NCBI GenBank assembly: GCA_000934385.1
Contig: KN880453.1
Coordinates: 1 to 64,000 of the forward strand
From: Cylindrobasidium torrendii FP15055 ss-10
Taxonomy: Eukaryota; Basidiomycota; Agaricomycetes; Agaricales; Physalacriaceae
Direction: 5' to 3'
Length of the DNA stretch: 64,000 nucleotides
Position numbers and translations under genes: made by a program. Below, piece by piece: positions 22,401 through 32,818 of this stretch (positions are counted from its first letter, which is position 1; every line of letters begins with the position of its first letter). Below the pieces are notes generated by a model that made no database searches, was not told where the DNA came from, and worked only from the letters and a program-made list of their open reading frames with translations.

Positions 22401-25400
22401 GTCTTGTCTCGATAGACCTTCTGTGCACTCCATTTGATGTGACCTTCGAATGTTGGGTCGCCAACTAGCTCGCGTACAACCTCAACAGGATCTCGATGCC
22501 AAACCTCGACCACTTCGTCCAAAGTACGTGTTTCGCCCTCGCCTATAACATCACCGTGTACAGTCAGAGGTGTATATTTCCAGCCGGCTCCCTTGGGCAA
22601 CTGGTCGATGATATTGAGCAGGGAGCGCTTGCCTCCGTATGGCAGCCCAAGGCCCTTGACCTGTGTTATGGTGAGGCGCATCCTGTCAGTATGTTACGGA
22701 ACACTGACCTTTTCCAATTTCAGAAAGGAGTCAATGTCCGCTTGGCTCACACCAGACTTGATGAGCCATTCTACCATCGAAAACTCGCCAAGGTCGGTCC
22801 ATGGTCCATGGTCTGGGAGATGGGCTGCCTGGAATTGCTCTCGAAGACGTTCAAAGGGTGTCTTCTGTTTATCGGCAAGTATTTCGGGCTGGTTTCGGTG
22901 CTCGATATAGTGGTTGGAATGCTTATTTGATGTACAGGCCTCTTCGTCTTCGATTTCCTCAATAGTCGTTGCGTATGATCGTTTGCGTTTGGTATTTGAC
23001 GTGTCGGAGGATGCGCTGGTTCCTTCATTTATTGGGATGAATGGTTCGTCGAAGAGGCTGGGTTCGAAATATGTGGATGTATCGGGCGTATCACTGTTAG
23101 GCAAAAGGTGCGTCTGCTGGAGGCTGCGAAATTCTGCTTTCGCGGCTTCGAGGCAGGCGCGCTGGCGTGAAAGATGATTGTCGAGTGCGCTACGAGCAGG
23201 GAATCTTGAGCCACAGTGTTTGCACCTGGCCTGAGCTTTTGTCGATGACTTTGTCATGGTAGTTGTATTAGAGGTACGGAGCTTCATGCCCTGCGCAACG
23301 ACAGAGTCAACCAGATGCTGTGGCGTCATTGTAATTTATCGCATAGTAACACCTCGCGGCAGCACGGCAGGATACCACTCTTTCCTTACAACTACAACCA
23401 CCATGCCAGAGACATCAAAGAGAGCTGGCGCAAGCGCCCGCGGCCCCGCGAAGCGCAAGTCCAACGAGGAACATCCCCCGGCCGCTCCTCAATCATCGAA
23501 ATCTGCTAGTCGTGCGCATCAATGTAAGTCTCCGGCTCTTCGTGGACTTGTCTCCTTATGCCTTATTCAGCGTCACCTCGTCCCCAGCGCACAATTGTAA
23601 CCTCAAAAGAGAAAGAACACCTTGACAAGGAATGCCGAGGTAAAGTCCGCCAGTTTACTTGTGCCCAAAAGCGGCGGCAGCCGTATGATCCTATTCACCA
23701 CTGGCAGATCTTGCGCAGAAACTGAAGGTATTGCAAAAGAAGAGCAACCGTCTGGGAAAGCAGCCTGCTACAACTGCAGGTGCGTTACAATATCAGTCTT
23801 CTGTCAGGCTTCTACTCACGTCGTTAGCGCTTTCGGACAATGACAACATTGGCCATGGCAGTAACAGCGAGCGGTCCGATGTAGAAAGCGAAGACTCTGA
23901 GGAAGAAGCCCCACCCTTGCTCACATCCAATGTGCGTCCTTTGTATTGTCTGGTGCACCATAAACTAATTACAATATTTCGAAGTCGGAGAAGCTCCAAA
24001 CAGTGTCGATTGAGCAAGACCCTAACGAAATGGATCCCAAGTTCCTGGCGCGACATGCAAACCGTCAGCAGAGACGTGCGAAAGCGGCCAAAGAGTCCAC
24101 GGACCCCAAGAGCTCCAAGCGGGATGAGTCGCAGAGCAGCGACGAAACACCAGTTTCCATGGTAAATAATGGTGTGTCATCCGTCTTTCTTGCCTGTCCG
24201 CGCCTCTGACCTGCATCTCACGGATGGCTTAACTGTACCACGCCTGCCCAAACTCAATGTCGGTCATATCAATGGTCGCGCAAGCAAACCAAATATGAGC
24301 GACTATGGCTCGCCCGATGCTGAAATCATACGCGCCGCTTCACACCGCTTCGAGGCTCATATTGCCGCCCAGGATCCTTATCCGACAGCTGCATGTGCCG
24401 CCGTCTGGGCTGAAGATGCCTTTATGCGTGCATGCCAGGACAAGATGGAGTCTATTGTGTTTACACCGGGCATTCAGCGTTTAGTATGTATTTCTAAATT
24501 CTTCATTTTTTCGCAGCTCATAATCTCCAGATCATGAGCAAGCATTCACACATGAGGAACGAGATCCTGAGCGCTGGGCGGGATATTGTCCCTGCATTCT
24601 ATGGCTTCCGCCAGGACAGCTCAAAGGACTCGCGCATGACAAACCGTGCTCTAGTCAAGACACTACTTTCCAACAACGCGTATGCCTACAAGGTACGCTT
24701 CTTCTTGCTTGCAGCGGCGGGACTGACCCACCCTGTAGGACCATAACTTGCGAAGCGGCTTCATGGAAAGTGATGTGTTTCCGGCCATGCTCAGGCTTTG
24801 GGCGTTCAAGGAATCGTACCAGGCCGGCGTGATCCACAGAGACATATTTGAGTTAGTGTCGGTTGCGTCGTTCGCATTCTACAAGTTCCTGGTACGTCTC
24901 GACTCTCCGCTCTGGTGCCTTTGATGGAATACGATGTAGGTGGAATATTGTCTCATTGAGTGGAAGAGCGGTGAATTCAAGCATGGCCCGGAGTTGCGTA
25001 CAAAGAAGTACCATGGCATCTACAAACGACATTTGGTTGATGTCGAAATGTGGGCCAAGTTGGATGACACGGCCACGACTATCATTCGCCGGAACTTCTA
25101 CAAGGCTGCTCGGTATTGTCCTCTTTGTTTCCCATCTTTCGACTGTAGCTCACGACAAGCTGAAGAAGGGCTGCCATCAAGAAGCCCAAGAATGCAGATA
25201 CCTCCATTGGCAAGAGTGACTTCGATGCCATGAAGGCCGAACTGCAGTTGGCGCCTCCAGCCGCATTGCCCTCTGATGACGAGACTGATAGCGAGGACGA
25301 CGAGAGCAACATTGAAATGAATGAGCCAGACTCGCCGCTGCCAAGAAAGGTCAAACCGCCACGCAAGGCCATGCACAAGTCACCGTTGCCGGAATCGCCA

Positions 25401-26272
25401 GCCATGGATCGTCCGCACACACCTCCCTCTGCCGATGTTAACTCCCCTGTATATGGGCTCCTGCGCGCGAGAGATGAGCGTGGTGAAGGACAACTAGATG
25501 TAAATGAACGGCGGGTCTACATTGAATCGGGCGGCGCAGACGATGAGGGTACCGTTTATGTGAATGAGGACGGTAGACGGCTTGACCTTGCTGAAGACAT
25601 GTATATTAAATCTGATTTCGCATAATACAATAGACCATGTTTTGGCTATCCCTTTGCCGTGTGTAATGTGCAGATTATTTACTATCTAGCTATTATCACG
25701 AACCAGCTCTCAGAAGCTCTGGACACGCTCGGAGACAAAGACTCTTGAGAGACATCAGAACTCTCGATGGCTCTCAGAGCTTCCTGGAGGTCAGGCAGGC
25801 ATCTCCAGAGGTCTCTGAAAAAGGTGACTTGTCTCTCAGGTGTCCCAGTGTCCCAGAGTCTCTACAGACTTGGAAGACATCTCACCGGTTTGCTGATGTA
25901 TCGAAGATACTCAACAACTACAGGTTCATGGTCACCGTTGCATGGATATTAGGAAAGCCCCTCGGGCTCCTGTTCGATCCTTTCGAGGCGATTGTAAGCC
26001 GCTCTCCCCACTCCCCGGTATAAATTTGACCATCGATAGGTTCTTTACATATCAGTTCAAGTGATGAAGAACGTGATTAGTGACGGCAAGTCTAACTGGC
26101 TAGAAGGTTTCATTCTCATCAGTGCGTATAAATACCTCTGAGAGCGACGGCGTCCCGGATTTAACTAACTTTAGGCCTCTACGTTATCGTCGGCGTATCG
26201 TTCTGGTTCTATCCGGGCTCTTCCTTCGGGAGCATGATGGAAGAATGCCAGCCCGACTTCCCCATCAATTGA
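16453..26272 (+). CDS. Vacuolar Ca2+/H+ exchanger (CAX family) with a giant intron
   Basis: The 5' exons (16453-18549) encode a basic N-terminus and hydrophobic helices. The first exchanger repeat reads [16 protein letters not shown] then [12 protein letters not shown]. The second reads [14 protein letters not shown] then [16 protein letters not shown]. The 3' exons (25924-26272) encode [30 protein letters not shown] and [12 protein letters not shown], the usual CAX C-terminus. The donor at 18550 (GTGCGT) and acceptor at 25921-25923 join in frame (P then F), which is what the family has at this point. CAX proteins use the vacuolar proton gradient to load Ca2+. The usual core NAVE is SNMVE here and AEH is AEC, so activity may differ. 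The intron is filled by a transposon, so it is unknown whether full-length mRNA is made. Confidence 0.8.
18572..18598 (+). repeat. Left terminal inverted repeat
   Basis: The sequence starts ATACATCAGCAAGCC. It matches the reverse complement of the right end: the outer 12 bases are identical, and about 21 of the first 27 positions agree, including an inner TGTCT. It begins 22 bp inside the CAX intron. Confidence 0.8.
18599..19350. other. Left arm of transposon, unassigned
   Basis: No intact gene was identified in this 0.75 kb. Some stretches look as if they were once coding. On the plus strand, a short frame after the ATG at 18936 can be joined through a 49 bp GT-AG intron (about 19043-19089) to a hydrophobic segment ([18 protein letters not shown]). 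The frames soon hit stops. These may be remains of captured host DNA like the eL42 copy next to them, or chance. Confidence 0.35.
19353..19842 (+). pseudogene. Decayed copy of ribosomal protein eL42 gene
   Basis: The translation carries eL42 (L42/L44e) signatures in order: [10 protein letters not shown] at 19510, [11 protein letters not shown], then QSGHGGQT and PVFHKK. After a 46 bp intron (19627-19672, GTGCGT donor) come [18 protein letters not shown] and [18 protein letters not shown]. The lysine after YDR is replaced by a TAG stop at 19579-19581. The later zinc-type Cys in the usual KRCKHFE is Tyr, and the native stop after the terminal Phe is lost. The 5' part, around 19353-19500, is only weakly alignable. 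Because an intron is kept, the copy came from DNA, not from an mRNA. It lies inside the transposon and is best explained as captured host sequence. Confidence 0.8.
20093..23329 (-). CDS. Plavaka-type transposase
   Basis: The N-terminus has a C2H2-like finger ([17 protein letters not shown]). A linker follows, then GEWWWELQ and the catalytic RNase H-like core. The core begins [16 protein letters not shown], with [28 protein letters not shown] and a Cys cluster (SCPNCKVDP). The conserved block [15 protein letters not shown] plus [11 protein letters not shown] comes later. The C-terminus continues through two more exons to [20 protein letters not shown] and [18 protein letters not shown], ending KRQKK at 20093. 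This is the standard layout of the transposases spread through agaricomycete genomes. All exons are open, so the protein could be functional. In-frame ATGs lie at 23329 and 23257; the shorter form starts just before the finger. The gene is divergent from the DUF6532 gene, with about 75-145 bp between starts. Confidence 0.85.
23403..25625 (+). CDS. DUF6532 protein carried by the transposon
   Basis: The multi-exon gene starts [14 protein letters not shown] with a basic, low-complexity N-terminal third. A short coiled-coil-like piece ([13 protein letters not shown]), an acidic Ser-rich part and another basic helix ([14 protein letters not shown]) follow. The DUF6532-like domain starts near [15 protein letters not shown]. 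It continues through [40 protein letters not shown] and [14 protein letters not shown], ending near NFYKAAR. A disordered acidic tail finishes with [13 protein letters not shown]6532 is an agaricomycete family of unknown role. Here it sits between the transposon ends, divergent from the transposase. This suggests it is part of the element, perhaps as a DNA-binding accessory protein; that role is inference. Several introns have GTGCGT donors (near 23780 and 23933). Confidence 0.75.
25626..25874. repeat. Right subterminal region with CTCTCAGA repeats
   Basis: About 250 bp between the DUF6532 stop and the right terminal repeat are rich in variants of one motif: AGCTCTCAGAAGCTCT at 25705-25720, GGCTCTCAGAGCTTCC at 25769-25784, and further CTCTGA and CTCTCAGG pieces near 25815-25840. 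Such subterminal repeats usually bind the transposase in CACTA-like elements. The left end has only a faint equivalent (TGGAGATGCC at 18724-18733, also present inverted at 25799-25808). Confidence 0.5.
25875..25901 (-). repeat. Right terminal inverted repeat
   Basis: Read on the minus strand it starts ATACATCAGCAAACC and pairs with the left end at 18572. The CAX intron resumes 22 bp before its acceptor, with a possible branch region in TACTCAAC. Confidence 0.8.
25924..26272 (+). other. Detached 3' exons of the CAX gene
   Basis: Three short exons code for the last two membrane helices of the exchanger. Introns start at 25993 (GTAAGC) and at about 26120 (GTGCGT). The reading frame continues exactly from the 5' exons across the transposon and ends at the TGA 26270-26272. 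On its own this stretch has no start codon or promoter, so an automatic gene caller is likely to miss it or to attach it to the wrong gene. Confidence 0.8.
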
Positions 26273-27521
26273 GGGACAGATTACTTTATGAACACACTCG
26301 AGCGGAATACTTGCTATAATACGGACTCGAGCTTCATCCTTATGCAGTCGGACATCCTAGAGATAGACACAGCACTTTAGACGGCTGCATACCCGCTTTA
26401 CTTACTCTCGAGTTACTGGTATCCACCACTTAACTATTGTATATATGGTTCTTGGCGAGCTGCGCTGGCCCTGTATCACCTACTATTTAGTACTTCATAT
26501 TGTCAAACTTGTCTGCCCAAGTGACGTTCACATTTTGGAAGACTTTGGCTACAACCTGTTCATTGGATGATATCCATTTTGGTCATGTGTTCGTGCAATG
26601 AGACCCAATGAGGAACGTTTACGTGATTGATCAGTGATGGGGCATTGTTCTCTAGCATTAGCGCCAGATTAGTGTGTATCAAAGCTCACGACGCTTTATG
26701 TCGATGCCTAAGTGCTAATTACTCATTTCTGTGTCATTGACACGGGACTCTCTTCCCTAGATCGCACAGGAAGACTCTCAAGAAAATCGTTGTATTGGCA
26801 GGAACGAAAGACTGGAGAGTACTGGATGGCCTGGAGTATTTGATTTGAAACTGACGAAGCACTAGAAAGAGTTAGGGCATATCCGCAAAGAGCATCGCAA
26901 GTACGCACCTCGTCGCCGGGAGCCAGATATCATCCACCAAACATGCTACTAATGCCGACGATATGTTCATCGATACGTCCATCATCGCAAAACCGCGGCA
27001 ACGACGTGCGCGCAAGATTCAATGCAGAAGGAGAGGTATCGAAACACCGTCCATGGCGTAGCGCTTGGTGGGTCTAACATGCACCGACCCTTACTAGCCC
27101 TGACAAGAGCTAGCCCACCATGCCCCGAAAACAGATGGCGAGGACGAAACTCGCAAAGCACTGACGGAGGGCTATGTTTGAATGATGGGCTTCGAACGCT
27201 GGGTGGATTTCAGGCTTACCGGCATCACTGGTCACAACAGACCTGACGGCAGGCCATCATATGGGGCATGCGTCGACTGCGATATGCTATCAACAACGGG
27301 TGTGAGAGATGCAGAGCTCAAGCAACATACCAATCGACGGGACCTGGGGATTCGAGTCCAAGGGAGGCTGGATGGCAATCAAGTCATTTTGATGCGCTGA
27401 CTTTAGGGCAGGTTTTCACGTGGTGTTCGCGCGCGTCTGATGGCATCACAGCGATCATGACGCGACTGTTCGCGACAATGGCGCGTGTCGCGATCGGGTG
27501 CTTTCCCTACATACCTCCATC
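26273..27521. other. Intergenic, no gene seen
   Basis: This 1.25 kb stretch lies between the CAX 3' end and Dug2. Only short frames on both strands, without family resemblance, were found. A tRNA-like T-arm near 27350 was examined and rejected. The Dug2 promoter should lie close to 27500. Confidence 0.45.
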
Positions 27522-30500
27522 ATGGCAGATTCGCTTCCGTCTCCAGTTGACCGTGCGTGGCGAATATGCGTGTATGAAAGCAGGATCTTACCGATTTGCA
27601 TAGCGTCCCTAAGCAGGGAACTGATATCCAACGAGTCAGAGCCTCGCCTTACGCATACTCTCCACGAGCTACATAGTTCTGTTCTGAGCTTGGCCGCCAG
27701 CGAGCAATACATCTTTTCTGGAAGTCAGAATCAAGACATCTCCGTGCGCATGCATCTTCTCGTATGCGTCGAGCTAGCACTAAGCAAAGCTCTGCTAGGT
27801 ATGGAGCAAGAAGTCCTTCAAGTTGAAACATACTCTGTGTGGGCACACAGGTAGCGTGTTGGCACTCGAATATGCAGCCGATAGAGAATGGCTGTTCAGC
27901 TCGTCGGGTCAAACCCAATCTCTCATGCTTCTCCCTCTGTCCTAATATCTTTGTAGGCGATAGCACGGTGCGAGTATGGTCCACAACTTCGCTCAAGCCA
28001 TTGTATGTCATCGACCCGTACCTTGAGACCGGTGCAGGCGACCTATTCTCTCTCGCATGGTCGAAGAGATTACAGACACTCTATATTGGCTGCCAAAACA
28101 CGTCTCTCCAATGGCTCGACTTCAAGAAAGCACAGGGAACAGGACCACTGTCTCGAGCTGATTCTACTATCAAGAAGGCGCACAAATTCTTTGATAGTTA
28201 TCCCGTATATGAACGGAAGGCTGCAGATTTACTCCACAGCAACACCCCAGGGAGCGGCACGGGGACGCCAGTGACTGGGTCAGAGGTCCCTCGCCTCGCC
28301 ATTCCAGTGGACAATATGCTCGAGTCCGCGCACTACGGCTACATCTATTCTCTCTCCATTACAGAGGACTGCGACTCCGGCGTAGTTCATCTCAGCTCGG
28401 GAAGCGGTGATGAATCAATCAAATCCTGGACGTGTACGCCTGACGGACCTGTTTTCGACCACGAGTGTGAATGCCATTTCGGCGCTGTCCTTGCGATTGT
28501 CTCGCAGGGAAATACCGTGTACGCCGCGTGCCAGGACGGGGTTGTCAAAATATTCGACATCGAAACGAAGTCAATAGTGAGGACGATTATTGTGCAAGAG
28601 GGCGTCGACATTCTTTCCCTGTCAAAACTCAAAACCGACCTGTATGTTTGTCTGGCAAATGGCAAGATACTGCGATACTCTGAATCATTCGACTGTACTG
28701 CATCGTGGGAGGCGCACGATGGCATCGTCCTTTCCTCCGTCATAACTGCGAGCGGGCCAGGCTATATTTTGCTCACTGGAGGGAACGACGATAACATCAA
28801 GGTAAGCTGACCAGCGACTTGGATGTATATGTACGCTCATGTATCTGCGACCCACAGATGTGGGAGGTCAGATTGCCAAGGACACGGACGAGATCTTTGA
28901 ATGTTCAAAACTTCAATGACAGCCTGAAGCCTCTGACCCGTGCTGCGAGCGAAGAAGAGACCCTCCCCGAGTTCCAGGATGGTATACACGTCACTTGTCA
29001 TATCTGCACTCTGCTGACAGTGTTTAGATACGTTGGAATATGCACTATCCAAATTCATCTCTTTCCCAAGTGTTAGTTCTAGTCCATCCAATCGGGAAGA
29101 TTGTCGCCAGGCGGCTATCTGGCTGAAGAAGTGTCTCGGCCAGCTTGGAGCAAACGCTTCTCTAGTACGAGTTTTTCTCAGTCTATCTGCTTGGTCTCAC
29201 GCCGACTAGCTAGCCACTGGTGACAGTGTGAGCCCACTCGTCCTCGGTACTTTCACCGGAGTGCAGAGCCCTCAGGCTAGCCGAAAACCTCGAATACTGT
29301 TCTATGGGTTAGCGTGGCCGCACGACTGCTTTGTACTACGTTTTCTGACCTAATCGGACAGGCACTACGATGTGATGGCTGCAGCTCCGGAAAACTGGGA
29401 TTCAGACCCGTTTGTACTCACAGGCCGCAATGGCTATTTCTACGGCCGTGGCGTTACAGACGACAAAGGCCCTGTTCTAGCAACAGCTTTCGGCGCGGCA
29501 AATTTGTTGCTCAAGCGTCAGCTCGGCGTGGATGTAGTCTTTCTCATCGAGGGTGAGGAGGAAACAGGTAGCCATGGCTTTGCGGACGCTGTAAAGGCGC
29601 ACAAGGTGATGAAATCGGGTGGCAGTAGAAGAGGGGGCTGACCATTCGCAGGACGCAATTGGCCAAATCGACGCGATTCTTGTGAGGTAACGCTGCAAAA
29701 ACCTGTACCAACGGATAATGCTGAGAACGCTTGCTAGCAACTCGAACTGGATCACCGACTCGCACCCTTGCTTGACGTACGGCCTTCGGGGTGTAGTCCA
29801 CTGCGACCTCGAGGTATATAGGCGCTGGTGCGGTTGAGATTCAGCTAATGATTTCAAGATAACCGGTGGATTCCCAGACCTTCATTCAGGTGTCGATGGA
29901 GGTGGTATCGCTGAGCCAATGGAAGACATGCAAGTGGAACAGTGTGTCTCTCAGCATGTTATTGACATCTTGTTCAGGATTCAACTACTCTCTACCCTTA
30001 GCGACAGGAAGAAACGCGTCCAAATACCAGCGTTCTGTGAGCCCATCACGCCGTTGGTTGTATAGAAGACTAAGCAGTCGCCAAAGACGACAGCGTTCGA
30101 CCTCTACTTCCAGACGAAGAAGAGATATCGCAGCGCCTGTCTGAAGTGACGGGAAAGGACAAGTCGTGGTTGTCGGCGCGATGGAGAGAACCGTCACTAA
30201 CTGTGCACTCGATTGAGGGTTCCGGTGCCAGTGAGAAGTCTCTTTCCCCTTCATCGCAGTGTTTCCTAAGGTACATGCAGACTCGACCGTCATTCCTGGG
30301 ACAGTCAAGGCTTCGGTTTCTGTCCGTATAGTCCCAGACCAGGATCTGGAAACAATTTCGCACGCTCTCCAGACACATTTGACGGACTCGTTCAAAGCAC
30401 TCGAGTCGCCGAACCGCTTCACTGCGAGTTCCCGTTTATACCATTCAGTGTAGGAATCTTCGCTTATCGCAAGTACAGGTGGAGACGGTCAAAGCGACGG

Positions 30501-30894
30501 ACTGGTGGCTGGGTCAACTCGATGGCAAATGGTTCCAGGCATTGGCGCATGCGATTCAGGAGGAATGGGGCTTTGACCCGCTGTATATTCGCGAAGGAGG
30601 AGTGCGTGAACGACGTTGTGCCGACGATGGAACCTTGTCTGACCCTCGACAGTCCATCCCCTCCATCCCTTACCTCGAGAAGGAACTTGGATGCCATGCT
30701 CTACATTTGCCGATGGGTCAAAGCACGGTACGACTCTTGCTCTTCTGTTTCTTTGCTAGGTTGTTGAGATGCGATTTCAGGATCGTGCGCATTTGCCGAA
30801 TGAGCGGATATCACTCGCGAACTTGAAGAGAGGGAAGTCCGTTATTGAGCGTTTCTTGTTGAACGTGGCGAAGAGCGATATTTCGCTTTCTTGA
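27522..30894 (+). CDS. DUG2: Glutathione degradosome subunit Dug2 (WD40 + M20 peptidase)
   Basis: The first half is a WD40 propeller: [55 protein letters not shown] and [15 protein letters not shown]. The second half is an M20 metallopeptidase: LFYGHYDVM with the first metal ligands, [24 protein letters not shown] with the catalytic and metal-binding Glu residues, and a C-terminal REGGSIPSIP ... [11 protein letters not shown] block. Dug2 works with Dug1 and Dug3 in yeast to degrade glutathione in the cytosol without gamma-glutamyl transpeptidase. The gene has many short introns, several inside the peptidase half. The frame can be followed to the TGA at 30892-30894 ([14 protein letters not shown]). 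The length, about 900 residues, fits the family. Confidence 0.88.
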
Positions 30895-31277
30895 ACGAGG
30901 ATGGGTTGAGGCTGTAATAATGATGCATAGTAGTGGTAGTGCTTTTTTTGCGACAAGAGGCAGCGAATTGTTTGTATGGTCCCGTCCTAATATATAGTGC
31001 ACCTATAATCAGATGTGGTAGTTCATGGGGTTGTAACTTACTGTGCGCAGTACGAGGACGTGAGGCTCGGCCGTATTTTCTGCTTTGATATGATTCAATA
31101 CTCTTCTATGACCTGGGACTAAGGATGAGGTTGAGTTATTTTCACTGGTTGACATTTGCACCGCAAATAAGTGTCCATAAATATCTAGTTATACATTTGA
31201 TGGTAAGTTAGTTGTGTGGTAGAATACGGCACAGGTGGCACAGGGCGCCAATATTGGTGGATGCTCTTATGCAGTCC
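30895..31277. other. Intergenic, convergent gene ends
   Basis: This 0.38 kb lies between Dug2 (plus) and the DUF3429 gene (minus), both ending here. AT-rich 3' UTR-like sequence was seen; no gene was found. Confidence 0.5.
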
Positions 31278-32356
31278 TCACTCCTTCTTCTCTTCCTCTT
31301 TTGGCTCTTGCTTGTGGCTGATGGAGACAAACCCTGGGCTTTGGGGGCCACCCTTCTGCCTGGAGATCTTGAGGGGTCCATTATCATTAGGGACAACCTC
31401 ACGCCCGTCGGTGAGCGCATGCCGCTCACTACTAATCTGCTCGAGCTCATGGGTCAAGAAACCATGGCCACCTACGGGGCCGTAGTACGACGTTCCCGCA
31501 AGGGAGCCGATGATACTGCAAAGCAAGACAATCAGCGAACGACCACGGCTGGCATTGATGAAAAACACACCAAGTGCCAGCGATCAACGACAGGTAGAAG
31601 CGGTACTGGCCATACCACTTTGGCGCCCACCCGTTAGACGTCGCGCGCGCATCGGCGTACCAAAGCAGCGTGAAACCCATCCATTGGGCTGCGAGTGCCA
31701 TCATCGGTTGTGCGGCAAGAGTTGGTATGGCTAAGATTGCAGGTGCAGCGCCCAGAGCGATGCGCGGTAGACCCTTTTGGCCTCCGTAACGAGCGTATTC
31801 GAAGCCCCAGTGGACGGCACCCAGGGAGGACAGCATGGCAGCGCCATACATCACTTGGAAGTTGAGCGCCTGGTCAAGGTAGGTGATGGCAAGGCCGGGG
31901 TCGATGGTCGAAGCACCTGTGGCAACAAGTCCTGCTTGGTGTGCAAGGTATACGGTTGTTGCAGATGCGCCGATGTACGGCAATCCGCCTGCGAGACCTA
32001 CAGCCATGGCGGATTTGGGAACGGCGGATAGGTTGTCTTTGGTGATGTCGACCTATCCAAGGAGAATGAAAAACGATTTCGCAAATCTAGTTTTGTCTAC
32101 ATACAAAGTTGTCCTTTGTCCCTTCTCCCGCAGAATGGTCGGCCAGGTTGGCGCCAGCTATTGTCTTGGCAGCATCGCTCGCCAAATTTCCTGTCTCTTC
32201 CTTGACGTTGAGAGCTGCCTGGTTCAGAGATTGGCTGCCAGGCCTGTTTGAGGTCGAGTTTGCCACGGTGCGGATGAGAAGTTGAGAAGGCGCAGAAAAC
32301 CGCGCGGAACGCATGGCCGAGGGTAGAATGGAACGTCTGAGCAAAGGGAGGGACAT
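31278..32356 (-). CDS. DUF3429 mitochondrial membrane protein (TMEM69-like)
   Basis: The ATG at 32356 begins MSLPLLRRSILPSAMRSARF, an Arg/Ser-rich presequence of mitochondrial type. After a Ser/Asn-rich linker comes the DUF3429 part with alternating small-residue helices: AVGLAGGLPYIGAS, LNFQVMYGAAMLSSLGAVHWGFEYARYG and QPMMALAAQWMGFTLLWYADA. The C-terminus is polar and ends KQEPKEEEKKE. The family is found in bacteria and in mitochondria; its function is not established. At least two introns are seen, one near 32053-32100 and one near 31510-31570. The gene shares its 5' region with the divergent cytochrome oxidase subunit gene, so the two may be expressed together. Confidence 0.75.
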
Positions 32357-32818
32357 AGTGGTGATGGTAGTGGAAGAAATGGTATGTTGGAAAATAGCAG
32401 GCACTTGGCTATATACCGGCTGCGAGGTGGTGCGCCAATGGTGCGTATTGATGATGAAGCTCGAAGCACCAATGAAGTCAGCCGTGACCTACTTAGTGCT
32501 CTTACCCACCGTCGTTGCGGCGCTCCCGATGCCAATTCCCTGTTGGAGATACAACTATCATGGAGTCAACTTTTTCGACAAGGAACTCTGAACTTCGGAA
32601 GACTGGAGTGAACTCTCAAGATCAGTAAATGTTGCATGCTTAATTCCATGATGGATAGTGAACAAGCTTCAATGTGAACAATTGCAGAGCTATCGTGGCT
32701 TATTGGCCTAGGCCACGCACGGACAGGTGAAAGTCGCGGTCGAGGCTCGGAGTCGGCGTCGCGGGAATGAATAAAATGTACTGTGACGCGTGACCATCAC
32801 CCGCACCTCCGATCCATC
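32357..32818. promoter_or_regulatory. Shared 5' region of DUF3429 gene and COX4
   Basis: The 0.46 kb between two divergent ATGs (32356 minus, 32819 plus) must contain both promoters. It has a possible TATA-like ATAAAAT at 32770-32776, about 45 bp before the COX4 ATG. Both products appear to be mitochondrial membrane proteins. Confidence 0.45.

Larger units (their letters stand above)
18572..25901. mobile_element. Plavaka-type DNA transposon inside a CAX intron
   Basis: The element is about 7.33 kb and is bounded by inverted repeats beginning ATACATCAGCAA. It carries a transposase on the minus strand (20093-23329) and a divergent DUF6532 gene (23403-25625). The left arm contains a decayed eL42 gene copy. 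Removing 18572-25901 leaves an intron of 44 bp (22 bp on each side), the normal size here, with intact splice sites. That is strong evidence that the boundaries are right. Plavaka elements are CACTA/EnSpm-related cut-and-paste transposons common in agaricomycetes. The transposase frames are open, so the copy may be recent and autonomous. No convincing target-site duplication is visible (flanks end CAC and begin CGA). Confidence 0.85.

Noticed and set aside
27330..27370. GATTCGAGTCC as a tRNA T-arm
   Set aside because: The T-stem does not pair well, and no acceptor stem, D-arm or anticodon arm could be built around it.
31212..31637. 141-codon plus-strand frame opposite the DUF3429 gene
   Set aside because: It is an antisense shadow of the DUF3429 C-terminal exons, which have clear family features on the minus strand.
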